Shown here: positions 20,008-29,090 of the stretch, piece after piece | Numbering within the stretch: position 1 is the first letter of the stretch | Layout of the letters: each line of letters begins with the position of its first letter | Origin: Brachybacterium tyrofermentans | GTDB taxonomy: Bacteria; Actinomycetota; Actinomycetes; Actinomycetales; Dermabacteraceae | NCBI RefSeq assembly: GCF_014897585.1 | Contig: NZ_JABUXW010000025.1 | Location: 1-56,996 of the forward strand | Direction: 5' to 3' | Length of the DNA stretch: 56,996 bases | Program-made: the position numbers and the translations under genes | Notes under the pieces: generated by a model | The model's database searches: none | Told to the model about the DNA's origin: nothing | The model's input: the letters and a program-made list of their open reading frames with translations, nothing else

Positions 20008-22050
20008 GTGAGCGCTGACGCCAGAGCAGCGGCCGGAGCGCCCGCCGCGAAGAAATCCGGGTTCCGCCCCGACGTCCAGGGACTGCGGGCGATCGCCGTG
20101 CTGTTCGTGGTGCTCTATCACGCCGGGGTTCCCCTGATCACCGGTGGTTTCGTCGGCGTCGACGTCTTCTTCGTGATCTCCGGGTTCCTCATCAGCACCC
20201 ACCTGCTGGAGTCGCTGGAGTCCCACGGGCGGATCCGTTTCGGGAGCTTCTACGCCAAGCGCGCCCGACGCATCCTGCCCGCGTCCTTGCTGGTGGCGCT
20301 GCTGAGCGTGATCGCGGCGTGGATCTGGATCCCTCCGCTGCTGATGAACGAGGTGGCCAAGGGCGCGGTGTCCGTCGCGCTGTACGTACCGAACATGCTG
20401 TTCGCGGTGCAGGGCACCAACTACCTGGCCGAGACCAGCCCGTCGGTCTTCCAGCACTACTGGTCCCTGGGCGTCGAGGAGCAGTTCTATCTGTTCTGGC
20501 CCGCGATCCTCGCGCTCGGCTTCTGGCTGTGCCGGCGCAGCGAACGGCGGCTGCTGATCGTCGTCTCGGTCCTCACGGCGATCTCGTTCGTGCTGTGCGT
20601 GGTGGGCATGGCCATCTCCCAGCCGTGGACCTTCTTCGCCCTGCCCACCAGGGCGTGGGAGCTGGGCGCCGGCGCCCTGGTCGCGTTCCTGCTGCGCTCC
20701 GGGGCGCCGTGGCTGCGTTCGGTGCGCACCGGGATGCTGTCCTGGCTGGGCCTGGCGCTGCTGGTGGCGGTGGGACTGCTGTACACCGACGCGACCCCGT
20801 TCCCCGGATACACCGCGGCGCTGCCCGTGATCGCGACGGCGCTGCTGATCGTGGGCGGCGCGGCACCTGGCGGCGCGAACGCGAACCGTCTGCTGGGCGT
20901 GCGCCCGATGCAGTTCGTCGGCGCGATCTCCTACTCGCTGTACCTCGTGCACTGGCCGCTGCAGGTGATCCCGCAGGTCGTCGCCGGGGAGGAGTCTCCG
21001 CTCCCGCTGTGGGTCAAGCTGCTGCTGGGCGCGGCGGCGTTCCCGCTGGCCTGGCTGCTGTTCCGCGTCGTGGAGCGCCCCGTGATCGCCTGGGCTCCGC
21101 TGCGGCAGCGTTCGCAGCTGTGGACCGGCGCCGTGGCGCTCGCGGCGTCCGCCGCACTGATCGCCACGGGTGGCAGCAGCTATCTCCTGACCCAGGAGGA
21201 GGAGGCGGCGACCGATGTCGCGGCGGCCGCGGAGGCACCGCGCCCGAACCCCGAGGGCACCGATTTCGTGCCCGAGAACCTCACGCCCTCCCTCGAGGAG
21301 GCAGAGGACGACAATCCCACGATCTACGCCGACGGCTGCCACCGCCAGGAGCCCGACACCGACCCCAGCGGCTGCCAGGTGGGGGACAACGAGGACGCTC
21401 CGCTGGTGTTCCTGTTCGGGGACTCCCACGCGGCCAGCTGGTACCCGGCCCTCGCGGAGCTCGCCGAGCAGGGAAAGATCCGGCTGGACACGAACACCAA
21501 GAGCTCGTGCACCTCGGCGGACCTCCGGCAGCTGGAGAGCGGCGTCGAGTACACCGAGTGCGATGAGTGGCGCGCCGGAGTCATCGACCGGATCAACGCC
21601 GAGCAGCCCGATCTGGTGCTGCTGACGAACTACCCTGGCGCCCCGCCCGAGCTGGTGGGTGGCAATGACGACTTCCCGGCGAAATGGCAGGCCGGGCTGG
21701 AATCCACGATCGGGAAGATCGACGGGCCGGCGGTCGACGTGCTCGCCGACGTCCCCAACCAGGGCAGCACCTCCGCGGTGTGCCTCTCCGCGCATCTGGA
21801 GGATGCCCGGGAGTGTGCGATCCCGGTCGGCGAAGCGTTCGAACCCTCCCTGCAGAGGACCACCGAGGCCGCGGCTGTGGAAAGCGGTGCGACGTTCCTC
21901 GACCTCTCGCGGTACTTCTGCAACGAGACGAACTGCCCCGCGATCATCGGGAACACCCTGGTGTACCGCGACGGCCACCACCTCACGGCGCACTTCAGCC
22001 GCGAGATGGCCGGGCCGCTGTGGAAGGAGCTCGAGCCGACGATCGGTTGA
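20008..22050 (+). CDS. Membrane acyltransferase with extracellular SGNH domain (OafA-like)
   Basis: A 680-residue protein. Residues 15-400 form an acyltransferase-3 membrane domain of about ten helices with FRPDVQGLRAIAVLFVVLYH and GVDVFFVISGFLIS, including the catalytic-type His. The YWSLGVEEQFYLFWP signature follows, then a further helix and an extracellular SGNH domain with GDSHAASWYP (nucleophile Ser473) and the C-terminal DGHHLT dyad. Such proteins O-acetylate surface polysaccharides or peptidoglycan. GTG 20008 is selected for its GGAAGGA site; an earlier in-frame ATG at 19921 precedes the promoter. Confidence 0.93.
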   Translation: MSADARAAAGAPAAKKSGFRPDVQGLRAIAVLFVVLYHAGVPLITGGFVGVDVFFVISGFLISTHLLESLESHGRIRFGSFYAKRARRILPASLLVALLSVIAAWIWIPPLLMNEVAKGAVSVALYVPNMLFAVQGTNYLAETSPSVFQHYWSLGVEEQFYLFWPAILALGFWLCRRSERRLLIVVSVLTAISFVLCVVGMAISQPWTFFALPTRAWELGAGALVAFLLRSGAPWLRSVRTGMLSWLGLALLVAVGLLYTDATPFPGYTAALPVIATALLIVGGAAPGGANANRLLGVRPMQFVGAISYSLYLVHWPLQVIPQVVAGEESPLPLWVKLLLGAAAFPLAWLLFRVVERPVIAWAPLRQRSQLWTGAVALAASAALIATGGSSYLLTQEEEAATDVAAAAEAPRPNPEGTDFVPENLTPSLEEAEDDNPTIYADGCHRQEPDTDPSGCQVGDNEDAPLVFLFGDSHAASWYPALAELAEQGKIRLDTNTKSSCTSADLRQLESGVEYTECDEWRAGVIDRINAEQPDLVLLTNYPGAPPELVGGNDDFPAKWQAGLESTIGKIDGPAVDVLADVPNQGSTSAVCLSAHLEDARECAIPVGEAFEPSLQRTTEAAAVESGATFLDLSRYFCNETNCPAIIGNTLVYRDGHHLTAHFSREMAGPLWKELEPTIG

Positions 22051-22061
22051 GTGGGGCCGAG

Positions 22062-22077
22062 GCGGGATCTGCCCCGC
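22062..22077. terminator. Possible bidirectional hairpin between convergent genes
   Basis: GCGGG at 22062-22066 can pair with CCCGC at 22073-22077 across a six-base loop. It lies between the acyltransferase stop and the kup stop and touches the latter. The stem is short and no U-tract follows, so this is only a candidate. Confidence 0.3.
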
Positions 22078-24257
22078 TACAGCACCGTCTCGGCGCCCAT
22101 CACCACGGTGCGCGTGGGCGGGAGGTGCAGCACGTGCGTGCGGTTGGCCGAGGCCCGTTCGAGCTGACGGAAGATCGCCTTCTGCCAGCGTGGCATGGAG
22201 TGGTCCTGGCCTGGTTCGATGCGGAACACGGACAGGAAGTACACGGCGTTCTCGGGGTCCAGCAGCAGCTCCGGAACGTGCTCCACGCAGTCCGAGGCGC
22301 AGTGGTCGTGGAGGTGCCCGCGCAGCTCGATGGCGGCGCGCAGCGCGGCAGGGACGTCCTGCGAGTCGTGGAAGCCCACCTGGTAGGTGACCAGCACGAT
22401 CCCGTCGGAGCCGTCGCCCAGCACATCGACCAGCACCCGGTCGTCGTGGTGCACGCGCGGCACCCAGAGGTGCTTCATGGTCACGATCACCACGTGCTCG
22501 TGGAGCACATGGTTCATCTCCACGCCGGTGCGCAGGGCCAGCGGCACCGTCGTCGGATCCCCGTGGGGGTACACGGCGAGCCCGCGGACCCGCGGGACCG
22601 CCCGAGCGGGCCCGGCCACGAAGTCCGCGATCGGTCCCTCCATCTCGCGGCGCCTCCCGAACAGGATCCGCGAGCCCCGCTTCCACACCAGCATGATCGT
22701 GGTGAGCACGGCGGCGACCACCAGCGGCAGCCAGCCGCCGTCGGGGATCTTCACGACGTTCGCGGCGAGCAGCACCAGTTCGAGGCCGCCCACGATCACG
22801 GCCATGGTGACCACGCTCCACAGCGGCCAGTGCCGGATCCGTCGGGCGTAGAGCAGGAACAGGGCGAGCACCAGGATGATCGTCGCGGTCACGGCCAGCC
22901 CATAGGCCGCGGCGAGGGCCTCGGAGCGCTGGAAGACGACCACCAGCGTCACCACGCCCACGAACAGCAGGGTGTTGATCGAGGCGATGTAGATCTGTCC
23001 GCCGTGCTCGCGGGAGGTCTGGGTGACCTTCAGGCGCGGCAGCAGGGACAGGCGCGTGGCCTGGCGGGCCACCGAGAACGCCCCGGAGATCACGGCCTGG
23101 GAGGCGATCACGGTGGCCATCGCGGCGAGCACCACCAGCGGGATGCGCAGCGCGTCGGGCACCAGGGAGAAGAATGGATTGGCGATGGCGGCGGGGTCGG
23201 CGAGGATCAGGGCGCCCTGGCCGAAGTAGTTCAGCAGCAGGGCGGGCAGCACCAGGCAGATCCAGGCCAGCGCGATGGGTCGACGGCCGAAATGGCCCAT
23301 GTCCGCGTACAGCGCCTCGGCGCCGGTGATGGTCAGCACCACGGCGCCCATCGCGATGAACGCGACCACGGGACGGTCCACCATGAACGCCACGGCGTAG
23401 TGCGGCGACAGCGCACGCAGGATCGACGGGTTCGCGAGCACGTGGGGCAGACCCATCGCCGCGAGCGTCAGGAACCAGATCACCATGACGATCCCGAACG
23501 AGCTGCCGATGCGCGCGGTGCCCCAGCGCTGCACGGCGAACAGCGCCGTGAGCACGATCAGCGCGCCGGGCAGGATCACCGTGTTCGGGACGGAGCTGGC
23601 CACCTCGATGCCTTCGAAGGCGGAGAGCACGGAGATCGCGGGGGTGATCAGGGAGTCCCCGAAGAACAGGGCGGCACCGAGCACGCCGAGCACCAGAGCG
23701 ACTGCCGCTTCCCGGGAGCCGATGAGCGAGCCGCCGGTGCCGAGCTTGCGCAGCACGAGCGCGGTGAGGGCGAGGATGCCGCCCTCACCCTGGTTGTCGG
23801 CGCGCAGGATCAGCCCGATGTAGGTGACGCTGACGATGATCAGCAGGCACCAGGTGACCATGGAGATCACGCCCAGCACGTCGGACTCGGAGGGGGCGAC
23901 GGCGTTGTGGTGGGCGCTGAAGACCGTCTGCAGCGCATACAGCGGGCTGGTGCCGATGTCGCCGAACACGACGCCGAGCGCGCCGGTCACCAGGATCGCC
24001 AGCGGCTCCCGGGTGCGGGGCATGCCGCGCTGGTCGAGGTGGTGATGGGGGTGCTGGTGCTGATGGGGCGCGTGCGCGGGGTGCGGCCCCGGGGCGTGAC
24101 GTGCGGCCGACGCGCGCTGCGCGCGGTGCGGGTGCTCCGGGTCGGAGTCGGTCGAAGGAGGGACCGGTGACTCGTGGTCGTCGGTCTGGGGGATTTGCTC
24201 GTGATCAGGGTCAGATGGCTCGTCGGAGCGGGGCGAGCGCGAGGTGTTCTCGGGCAC
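22077..24257 (-). CDS. kup: KUP-family potassium uptake transporter
   Basis: A 726-residue transporter. The signature LGVVFGDIGTSPLYALQTVF is at about residue 90, followed by some twelve membrane helices (for example ALVLGVLGAALFFGDSLITP and GALIVLTALFAVQRWG) and a cytoplasmic C-terminal domain. KUP proteins couple K+ entry to protons. The first 80 residues are unusual: acidic then histidine-rich (HAPGPHPAHAPHQHQHPHHH), perhaps metal- or pH-responsive. The gap of 107 bases to the GH127 gene contains no element I recognise. Confidence 0.95.
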   Translation of the reverse strand: MPENTSRSPRSDEPSDPDHEQIPQTDDHESPVPPSTDSDPEHPHRAQRASAARHAPGPHPAHAPHQHQHPHHHLDQRGMPRTREPLAILVTGALGVVFGDIGTSPLYALQTVFSAHHNAVAPSESDVLGVISMVTWCLLIIVSVTYIGLILRADNQGEGGILALTALVLRKLGTGGSLIGSREAAVALVLGVLGAALFFGDSLITPAISVLSAFEGIEVASSVPNTVILPGALIVLTALFAVQRWGTARIGSSFGIVMVIWFLTLAAMGLPHVLANPSILRALSPHYAVAFMVDRPVVAFIAMGAVVLTITGAEALYADMGHFGRRPIALAWICLVLPALLLNYFGQGALILADPAAIANPFFSLVPDALRIPLVVLAAMATVIASQAVISGAFSVARQATRLSLLPRLKVTQTSREHGGQIYIASINTLLFVGVVTLVVVFQRSEALAAAYGLAVTATIILVLALFLLYARRIRHWPLWSVVTMAVIVGGLELVLLAANVVKIPDGGWLPLVVAAVLTTIMLVWKRGSRILFGRRREMEGPIADFVAGPARAVPRVRGLAVYPHGDPTTVPLALRTGVEMNHVLHEHVVIVTMKHLWVPRVHHDDRVLVDVLGDGSDGIVLVTYQVGFHDSQDVPAALRAAIELRGHLHDHCASDCVEHVPELLLDPENAVYFLSVFRIEPGQDHSMPRWQKAIFRQLERASANRTHVLHLPPTRTVVMGAETVL

Positions 24258-24364
24258 GACGCTGATCCTGCCACTGCCCGGGCCGTTTGCACCCGACCGG
24301 ACCGCAGCAGTTCTGTTCCCTGCGCCTCACCAGGGGCGGCGCAGGCCTGCGCGCCGCGAGAGCA

Positions 24365-26335
24365 TCAGTCGGCCTCGAGGGGGAGCCACACGCGCATCGG
24401 GCCCACGCTGCGGTTGCCCCAGGCGTAGTACGGGATCGCCGTCCAGGTGGTGGGCGTGCGGGTGAGGGCCGCGTCCGTGCTGCCGTGGGCCGGGTACGGC
24501 CAGGCGGCGGCTGCGGCCGAGACGGTTATGGCGCTGCCGGTGACGGCGAGAGGCACGGCACCGTCCAGGGCGGGGAGCGGATCTCTGGCCGACGGGATCC
24601 GATGTGGATCGACGGCGGCGTCGTCGACGCTCGCCGCGCCGTCCTGGTCCTCGTTCTCGAGCGCGTAGACCAGCGGGCCGCGCTCGAGGGCGACAGCGCC
24701 GCGGGAGGCGTCGAGGCGGTGGTGGGCGCCGACGAAGCGCGGGGTGAGGTCCAGCTCCAGCTCGATCACGTCACCGGCGGTGAAGGCGGCACGGATCTCG
24801 GCGGGGGAGCCGTCGGACGGCACCGTGATCTGCTGCTCGGGCACCGAGGACGCCGTCCCGCGGAAGGTGACCTCGGCGGTGTCGCGCGACCACGCGGGGA
24901 TGCGCAGCGACACCGTGCGTTCCGTGGCCGGGGCCTGGAGCACCTCGACGTGGACGCGGCCGTCGACGGGGTAGTCGGTGGTGACGCGGACGCTCAGAGC
25001 GTCGGCTCCCTCCCCGGCGCTCCAGGTGCCGGAGGCGAACTGATGGATCTGCAGGCCGTCGGCGGTCGCGGTCGCCGCGAGATGGTCGAGGCTCGCGACG
25101 GTGCGCATGATGTTGGGCGGGCAGCAGGCGCAGTCGAACCAGCCGCGTCGGCCGTGGGCGATCGAGCGGCCCTCGTCGGCCGTGGCGCCCTCGCGCAGCT
25201 GGAGGGAGTTGACGTAGAAGTACTCGGTCCCTGCGAGGGAGACACCCGGCAGGAAGGCGTTGAACAGCAGGCGCTCGATGACGTCGGCGTAGTGGCTCTT
25301 CCCGGTGGCCAGGAGCAGGCGCCAGGCCCACTGGATCGCACCGATCGCCGCGCAGGTCTCCGCATAGCCGCGGTCGGTGGTCATCTCGAAGGGGTCCCCG
25401 AAGGCCTCCCAGTCCCAGCGGGCGCCCATCCCGCCGGTGACGTACGTCTTGGAGGCCAGCAGGTCGGCGAAGACGGATTCCGTGGTGGCGAGCAGGGCGG
25501 CGTCGCCGTCCTCGACAGCCTGGTCGGTGGCGCCGGCGAAGAGATAGAGCGCGCGCACGGCGTGGCCCTCCACGGTGCGGGCCTCGCGCACCGGGACCGC
25601 GGCGGAGAAGTAGCCCGGCCCCGGGTTCACGCCGTCGAAGCGCTCCTCGCCGCCGCGCATGTCCAGGAAGAAGCGGGCGAGCTCCTTGATCTCCTCGCGG
25701 CCGGTGAGGCGGAACAGCTCCACCAGCGCCATCTCGATCACCGGATGGCCGCCCGTGGAGTGGCGCAGCTCGGGGCCGAACACGGTGCGCAGGTGCTCCA
25801 CGATCCGCAGCGAGACGTCCAGGAGCTCCTGCTCGCCGGCGCTGCGGGAGAGGGCGACGGCGGCCTGGATCAGGTGGCCGTAGCAGTACAGCTCGTGGTT
25901 CCAGGCCATGTGCGAGTAGTGCTCGTCGGGGGAGTGTCGCAGGGTGTGGACGGAGTTGAGATAGCCGTCCTCCTGCTGCGCGCCGGCGATCATCGAGGTG
26001 ACCTCCCGGGCCATGCCGCGCAGCTCGGGATCGTCCTCGCGGCCGAGTTCGAAGGCGACGGCCTCGAGCCACTTGTAGACGTCGGAGTCCTGGAAGATCA
26101 TCCCGGAGGCCTCGCCCTGCTCCGCGCCGCCGACGATGCGGAAATTACGGAACGTGCCCGAGGCCTCGAGCTGCTCGTAGCCGGAGCGCAGGCCGGCGGT
26201 GCGGTTGCGCTGCTGGCGGGTGTGCCAGAAGCCGCCGGTGATCCGGGCGGCGCCCGGCTGCAGCGGACGCAGCGTGACGGCGGCCTGAGCAGTGGGGACC
26301 GCCGGGGCGGCGAGCGTGTTCGGGGACGTCGTCAT
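24365..26335 (-). CDS. GH127 beta-L-arabinofuranosidase
   Basis: A 656-residue cytoplasmic hydrolase (formerly DUF1680). Landmarks are RITGGFWHTRQQRNRTAGL, SDVYKWLEAVAFELGR, TGGMGARWDWEAFGDPFE, YAETCAAIGAIQW with the Glu/Cys zinc ligands, and GWFDCACCPPNIMRT with the paired cysteines; in HypBA1 one of these is the nucleophile. A C-terminal beta-sandwich ends AIPYYAWGNRSVGPMRVWLP. ATG 26335 is chosen for the GTGAGG site; the frame is open further upstream only as antisense of the LacI gene. It releases L-arabinofuranose, probably under LacI control. Confidence 0.93.
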   Translation of the reverse strand: MTTSPNTLAAPAVPTAQAAVTLRPLQPGAARITGGFWHTRQQRNRTAGLRSGYEQLEASGTFRNFRIVGGAEQGEASGMIFQDSDVYKWLEAVAFELGREDDPELRGMAREVTSMIAGAQQEDGYLNSVHTLRHSPDEHYSHMAWNHELYCYGHLIQAAVALSRSAGEQELLDVSLRIVEHLRTVFGPELRHSTGGHPVIEMALVELFRLTGREEIKELARFFLDMRGGEERFDGVNPGPGYFSAAVPVREARTVEGHAVRALYLFAGATDQAVEDGDAALLATTESVFADLLASKTYVTGGMGARWDWEAFGDPFEMTTDRGYAETCAAIGAIQWAWRLLLATGKSHYADVIERLLFNAFLPGVSLAGTEYFYVNSLQLREGATADEGRSIAHGRRGWFDCACCPPNIMRTVASLDHLAATATADGLQIHQFASGTWSAGEGADALSVRVTTDYPVDGRVHVEVLQAPATERTVSLRIPAWSRDTAEVTFRGTASSVPEQQITVPSDGSPAEIRAAFTAGDVIELELDLTPRFVGAHHRLDASRGAVALERGPLVYALENEDQDGAASVDDAAVDPHRIPSARDPLPALDGAVPLAVTGSAITVSAAAAAWPYPAHGSTDAALTRTPTTWTAIPYYAWGNRSVGPMRVWLPLEAD

Positions 26336-26342
26336 CAAGGGC

Positions 26343-26354
26343 CTCACATGTGAG
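26343..26354. promoter_or_regulatory. 12-base palindrome overlapping the GH127 ribosome site
   Basis: CTCACATGTGAG is a perfect palindrome eight bases upstream of the GH127 ATG; its half-site overlaps the GTGAGG ribosome site. It is a candidate operator for the divergent LacI-type repressor or a structure limiting translation. Confidence 0.4.
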
Positions 26355-26373
26355 CTTCGTTGCGGAAAGTGCG

Positions 26374-26386
26374 GAAACCAAGTTTC
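26374..26386. promoter_or_regulatory. Inverted repeat between GH127 and lacI-type genes
   Basis: GAAAC-CAA-GTTTC lies in an AT-richer stretch midway in the 174-base divergent gap. A GATAAT -10 candidate for the LacI-type gene is at 26393-26398. LacI operators are usually palindromic, so this and the nearby CTCACATGTGAG are the two best candidates. Confidence 0.4.
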
Positions 26387-26509
26387 TGTGTCGATAATGG
26401 CATGCTCCCTCCAGCGGGACAACCCCCGCCCCGGAACGCACGTCACCGCACGCCATGCGTGCCACCGCACGCTGCACACCGCACACCGTGCACGAGCCCA
26501 GGAGGCCCC

Positions 26510-27517
26510 GTGAAGACCACGCCGATGCGACCGTCGATGCCCGCCCCCCGCATCGCCGACGTCGCCGAGCTCGCCGGGGTCTCGATGAGCACGGCATCCA
26601 AAGCGCTCAACGACACCGGGCAGCTGCGCGAGGACACCCGGGCGCGGGTCAAGGAGGCGGCGGCGCAGCTCGGCTTCGTGGTCGGGGCCTCCGGTCGTGG
26701 GAGCGCCGACACCCGCACCTACACCGTGGGCCTGCTGACCACGGACAGCTTCGGCCGCTTCACGATCCCGCTGCTGATGGGCGTCGAGGACGCGCTCGCC
26801 GCAGGGAAGATGGCGATCATCCTGTGCGACACCCGCGACGACGTGCTGCGCGAACAGCATTACCTGCAGTCCCTGCAGGAGCGGCGCGTCGACGGCCTGA
26901 TCATCACCGGGCGCACCACCGATCCGCGACCCTCCATCGCCCTGCCGATCCCGACCGTCTACGCCTTCTCCCCCTCGGAGGACCCCGACGACTACGCGGT
27001 GGTGGCCGACGAGGGCGCCGGGGCGACGATGGCCGCCGAGCACCTGCTGGCCATGGGCTCGCGGCGCATCGCGCACGTCACCGGACCGCAGCGGCACCAT
27101 TCGGCCGACGCCCGGGCGCTCGCCGTGCAGCAGACGCTGGGGGATGCCCTGGTCGCGCCCACCCTCTTCGGGCACTGGTCCGAGGAGTGGGGCCGCGCCA
27201 CCGTGGACATGCTGCTGGCCTCCCACCCCGATCTCGACGGTCTCGTGTGCGGGTCCGATCAGATCGCGCGCGGGGTGACGGATCGCCTGCGGGAGAAGGA
27301 GATCGACGTCCCCGGGCAGGTGCGGGTCACCGGCTTCGACAACTGGGAGGTCATGGCGCTCGCCTCACGCCCGCCGCTGACCACCGTGGACATGGGCCTG
27401 ACCGAGCTGGGCCGGCTCGCCGGCCGCACCCTGCTCGATCTGGTCGAGGGGAAGCCCGACGTGCCGCACCAGCAGGTGCTCACGCCCCGCCTCGAGGTCC
27501 GCGCTTCCAGCCTCTGA
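26510..27517 (+). CDS. LacI family transcriptional regulator
   Basis: A 335-residue repressor. Residues 11-60 form the LacI helix-turn-helix (RIADVAELAGVSMSTASKAL), with hinge region, then a periplasmic-binding-protein-like sugar domain: YTVGLLTTDSFGRFTIPLLM, RRVDGLIITGRTTDPRPSIA, VADEGAGATMAAEHLLAMGS and DGLVCGSDQIARGVTDRL. GTG 26510 is chosen because GGAGG lies just before it; the longer open frame contains no domain. Divergent from GH127, it presumably senses an arabinose-related sugar. Confidence 0.93.
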   Translation: MKTTPMRPSMPAPRIADVAELAGVSMSTASKALNDTGQLREDTRARVKEAAAQLGFVVGASGRGSADTRTYTVGLLTTDSFGRFTIPLLMGVEDALAAGKMAIILCDTRDDVLREQHYLQSLQERRVDGLIITGRTTDPRPSIALPIPTVYAFSPSEDPDDYAVVADEGAGATMAAEHLLAMGSRRIAHVTGPQRHHSADARALAVQQTLGDALVAPTLFGHWSEEWGRATVDMLLASHPDLDGLVCGSDQIARGVTDRLREKEIDVPGQVRVTGFDNWEVMALASRPPLTTVDMGLTELGRLAGRTLLDLVEGKPDVPHQQVLTPRLEVRASSL

Positions 27518-27562
27518 CCTCGGGTTTCTGGACGGGTCCCTGGCAAGCCTCCCTCTGATCGC

Positions 27563-27624
27563 CCAGTTTTGCGCCCCGGACGACCGATGCGCGGGGCAAC
27601 ATCGGTCGTGGCGCCACATAACTC
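27563..27624. repeat. Dispersed motif, copy B, inverted repeat
   Basis: The left arm starts CCAGTTTTGCGCCCCGGACG at 27563 and runs to 27589. The right arm, 27600-27624, begins CATCGGTCGTGGCGCCACAT. The arms are imperfect inverted copies joined by about ten bases. The left arm resembles the reverse complement of copy A (shared CCAGTTTTG, ACGACCGATG). It lies between the convergent lacI-type and adenosine deaminase genes. Confidence 0.6.
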
Positions 27625-27672
27625 GGTGCTCGGTGCTCGGTGCTCGGTGCCGGGTGCCGGGTGCCGGGTGCC
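27624..27672. repeat. 7-base tandem repeat (CGGTGCT/GGGTGCC)
   Basis: Seven consecutive seven-base units, three CGGTGCT, one CGGTGCC and three GGGTGCC, follow copy B directly. The arrangement of dispersed motif then short tandem repeat is the same as at 14021-14112, although the units differ. Confidence 0.85.
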
Positions 27673-27678
27673 CGGCAC
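27661..27678. terminator. GC-rich perfect hairpin between convergent genes
   Basis: GTGCCGGG pairs exactly with CCCGGCAC, formed where the tandem repeat ends. It is placed between the lacI-type stop (27517) and the adenosine deaminase stop (27717) and could end transcription in either direction. There is no U-tract. Confidence 0.4.
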
Positions 27679-27716
27679 GTGGTGCCCACGTCGCTGCGAG
27701 CCCGGGCCGGCGCGGG

Positions 27717-28838
27717 TCAGGCCTCGCGGGCGGCGCGGTAGGCGGGCAGCACGACCTCTTCGCGCAGCGCCCGACGGTGCGGCTCGGGCGCGAAGCCGGC
27801 CTCGAGCCCGGTGAGCGCGACCTGCTCGAGATCCTCGAGGGTCCAGTCGAAGGCCTCGGTCACCAGCGTCATCTCCCGGGAGGTGGAGGTGCGGCTCATG
27901 AGGCGGTTGTCGGAGCTCAGCGCGAGGGCGAAGCCGAGATCATGCAGCGGGCCCACGGCATGACGCGCAACGACGGTGGTGTCGCTGGTCTGCAGGTTCG
28001 AGCTGGGGCACACCTCGAGGCAGATCTGCTCGCGGTGCACGCGCGCCGCGACGGGACCGAGCTCCTGGCCGTCGATGTCCTCGAGCAGGCGCACGCCGTG
28101 GCCGATCCGCTGAGCGCCGCAGTCCAGGGCGTCCGCGATCGAGGAGGGGCCGTCGGCCTCCCCGGCGTGGATCGTCACGTGGATGCCGTTCTCCCGGGCG
28201 AGGTCGAACGGCGCACGGAACCGGGACGCCGGGAAGCCCTCCTCGGGGCCCGCCAGGTCGATGCCCACCACGCCGCTCGAACGCCGATCCATGGCGAGCT
28301 CGACCAGGTCGTCGGTGGGCTCGAGGTGGCGGAGATAGGCCAGCAGCTGACCCACCACGATCCGTGAGCCGGCACTCGCCGCCGCGGCGACACCCTCGTC
28401 CAGCCCGTCCTGCACCGCCTGCACGGCCTCGTCGAGGGCGAGCCCGCCGGCGGTGTGCTGATGCGGTGCCCAGCGGGTCTCGGCGTAGACCACGCCGTCG
28501 GCGGCCATGTCCTCCACGAACTCGCGGGCGATGCGCCGCAGCGCAGGGGCCGTCTGCATCAGCGCGACGGTGCGGTCGAAGGTGGAGAGGTAGACGGGCA
28601 GGGATCCGGAGTCGGCGGCGTCGTGGAACCAGTCGGCCACATCCTGCGCGGTGGGGACCTCGGCACCGCCGGGCACGTCGACGCTGCCATCCGCCTCGCG
28701 CGCCGGAGCGATCGGTGGAGGGGCGATGCCCAGCTCTGCGCCAAGCTCGAGCACGGTCGCCGGGCGCAGTCCACCGTCGAGATGGTCGTGCAGCACGACC
28801 TTGGGCAGGGATCGCACAAGAGCGGGGGAGAGATGCAT
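27717..28838 (-). CDS. add: Adenosine deaminase
   Basis: A 373-residue zinc hydrolase converting adenosine to inosine. The metal-binding HDHLDG is at residues 17-22 (H17, H19). The remaining family motifs are YAETRWAPHQH, GIDLAGPEEGFP, the catalytic HAGEADGP, GHGVRLLED, and SSDNRLMSRT in the place of the usual SLNTDDP-type metal site. Length is normal. A TATCCT -10 box lies 6 bases before the ATG, suggesting leaderless expression. It stands alone between two convergent or divergent single genes. Confidence 0.93.
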   Translation of the reverse strand: MHLSPALVRSLPKVVLHDHLDGGLRPATVLELGAELGIAPPPIAPAREADGSVDVPGGAEVPTAQDVADWFHDAADSGSLPVYLSTFDRTVALMQTAPALRRIAREFVEDMAADGVVYAETRWAPHQHTAGGLALDEAVQAVQDGLDEGVAAAASAGSRIVVGQLLAYLRHLEPTDDLVELAMDRRSSGVVGIDLAGPEEGFPASRFRAPFDLARENGIHVTIHAGEADGPSSIADALDCGAQRIGHGVRLLEDIDGQELGPVAARVHREQICLEVCPSSNLQTSDTTVVARHAVGPLHDLGFALALSSDNRLMSRTSTSREMTLVTEAFDWTLEDLEQVALTGLEAGFAPEPHRRALREEVVLPAYRAAREA

Positions 28839-28844
28839 CCGTGC

Positions 28845-28850
28845 AGGATA
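28845..28850 (-). promoter_or_regulatory. -10 box of a likely leaderless add transcript
   Basis: TATCCT on the minus strand is separated by six bases from the add ATG. No purine-rich ribosome site precedes the start. The remaining gap, 28851-29090, contains only the phoD ribosome site. Confidence 0.45.
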
Positions 28851-29090
28851 CGCCGGAGAACTGGGCGTGAATCGCGTCCTCGGGCCGGTGTCGTCGAGTC
28901 CGGGAGTCGGACCGCGGGCGGTCGAGGCGCGGGGTCACCGAGCTTCCCGAGACCATTCACGGGACTTTCCTCGTTCGTCATGCGCGCGAAACCCCCCTGT
29001 GGTCGGATCGGACGTGGACACGCTCGACTCGGAGAGCTCGAGCCACCTCCCCGAATCCCTTCTCCCACACCCCCACGCCCAGGAGACCCC

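Noticed and set aside
19489..22821. A 1110-codon open frame on the minus strand
   Set aside because: Antisense to the glycosyltransferase and acyltransferase genes; no motif; Arg/His/Gly-rich.
24287..26353. A 688-codon plus-strand frame
   Set aside because: Antisense shadow of GH127; composition is not protein-like.
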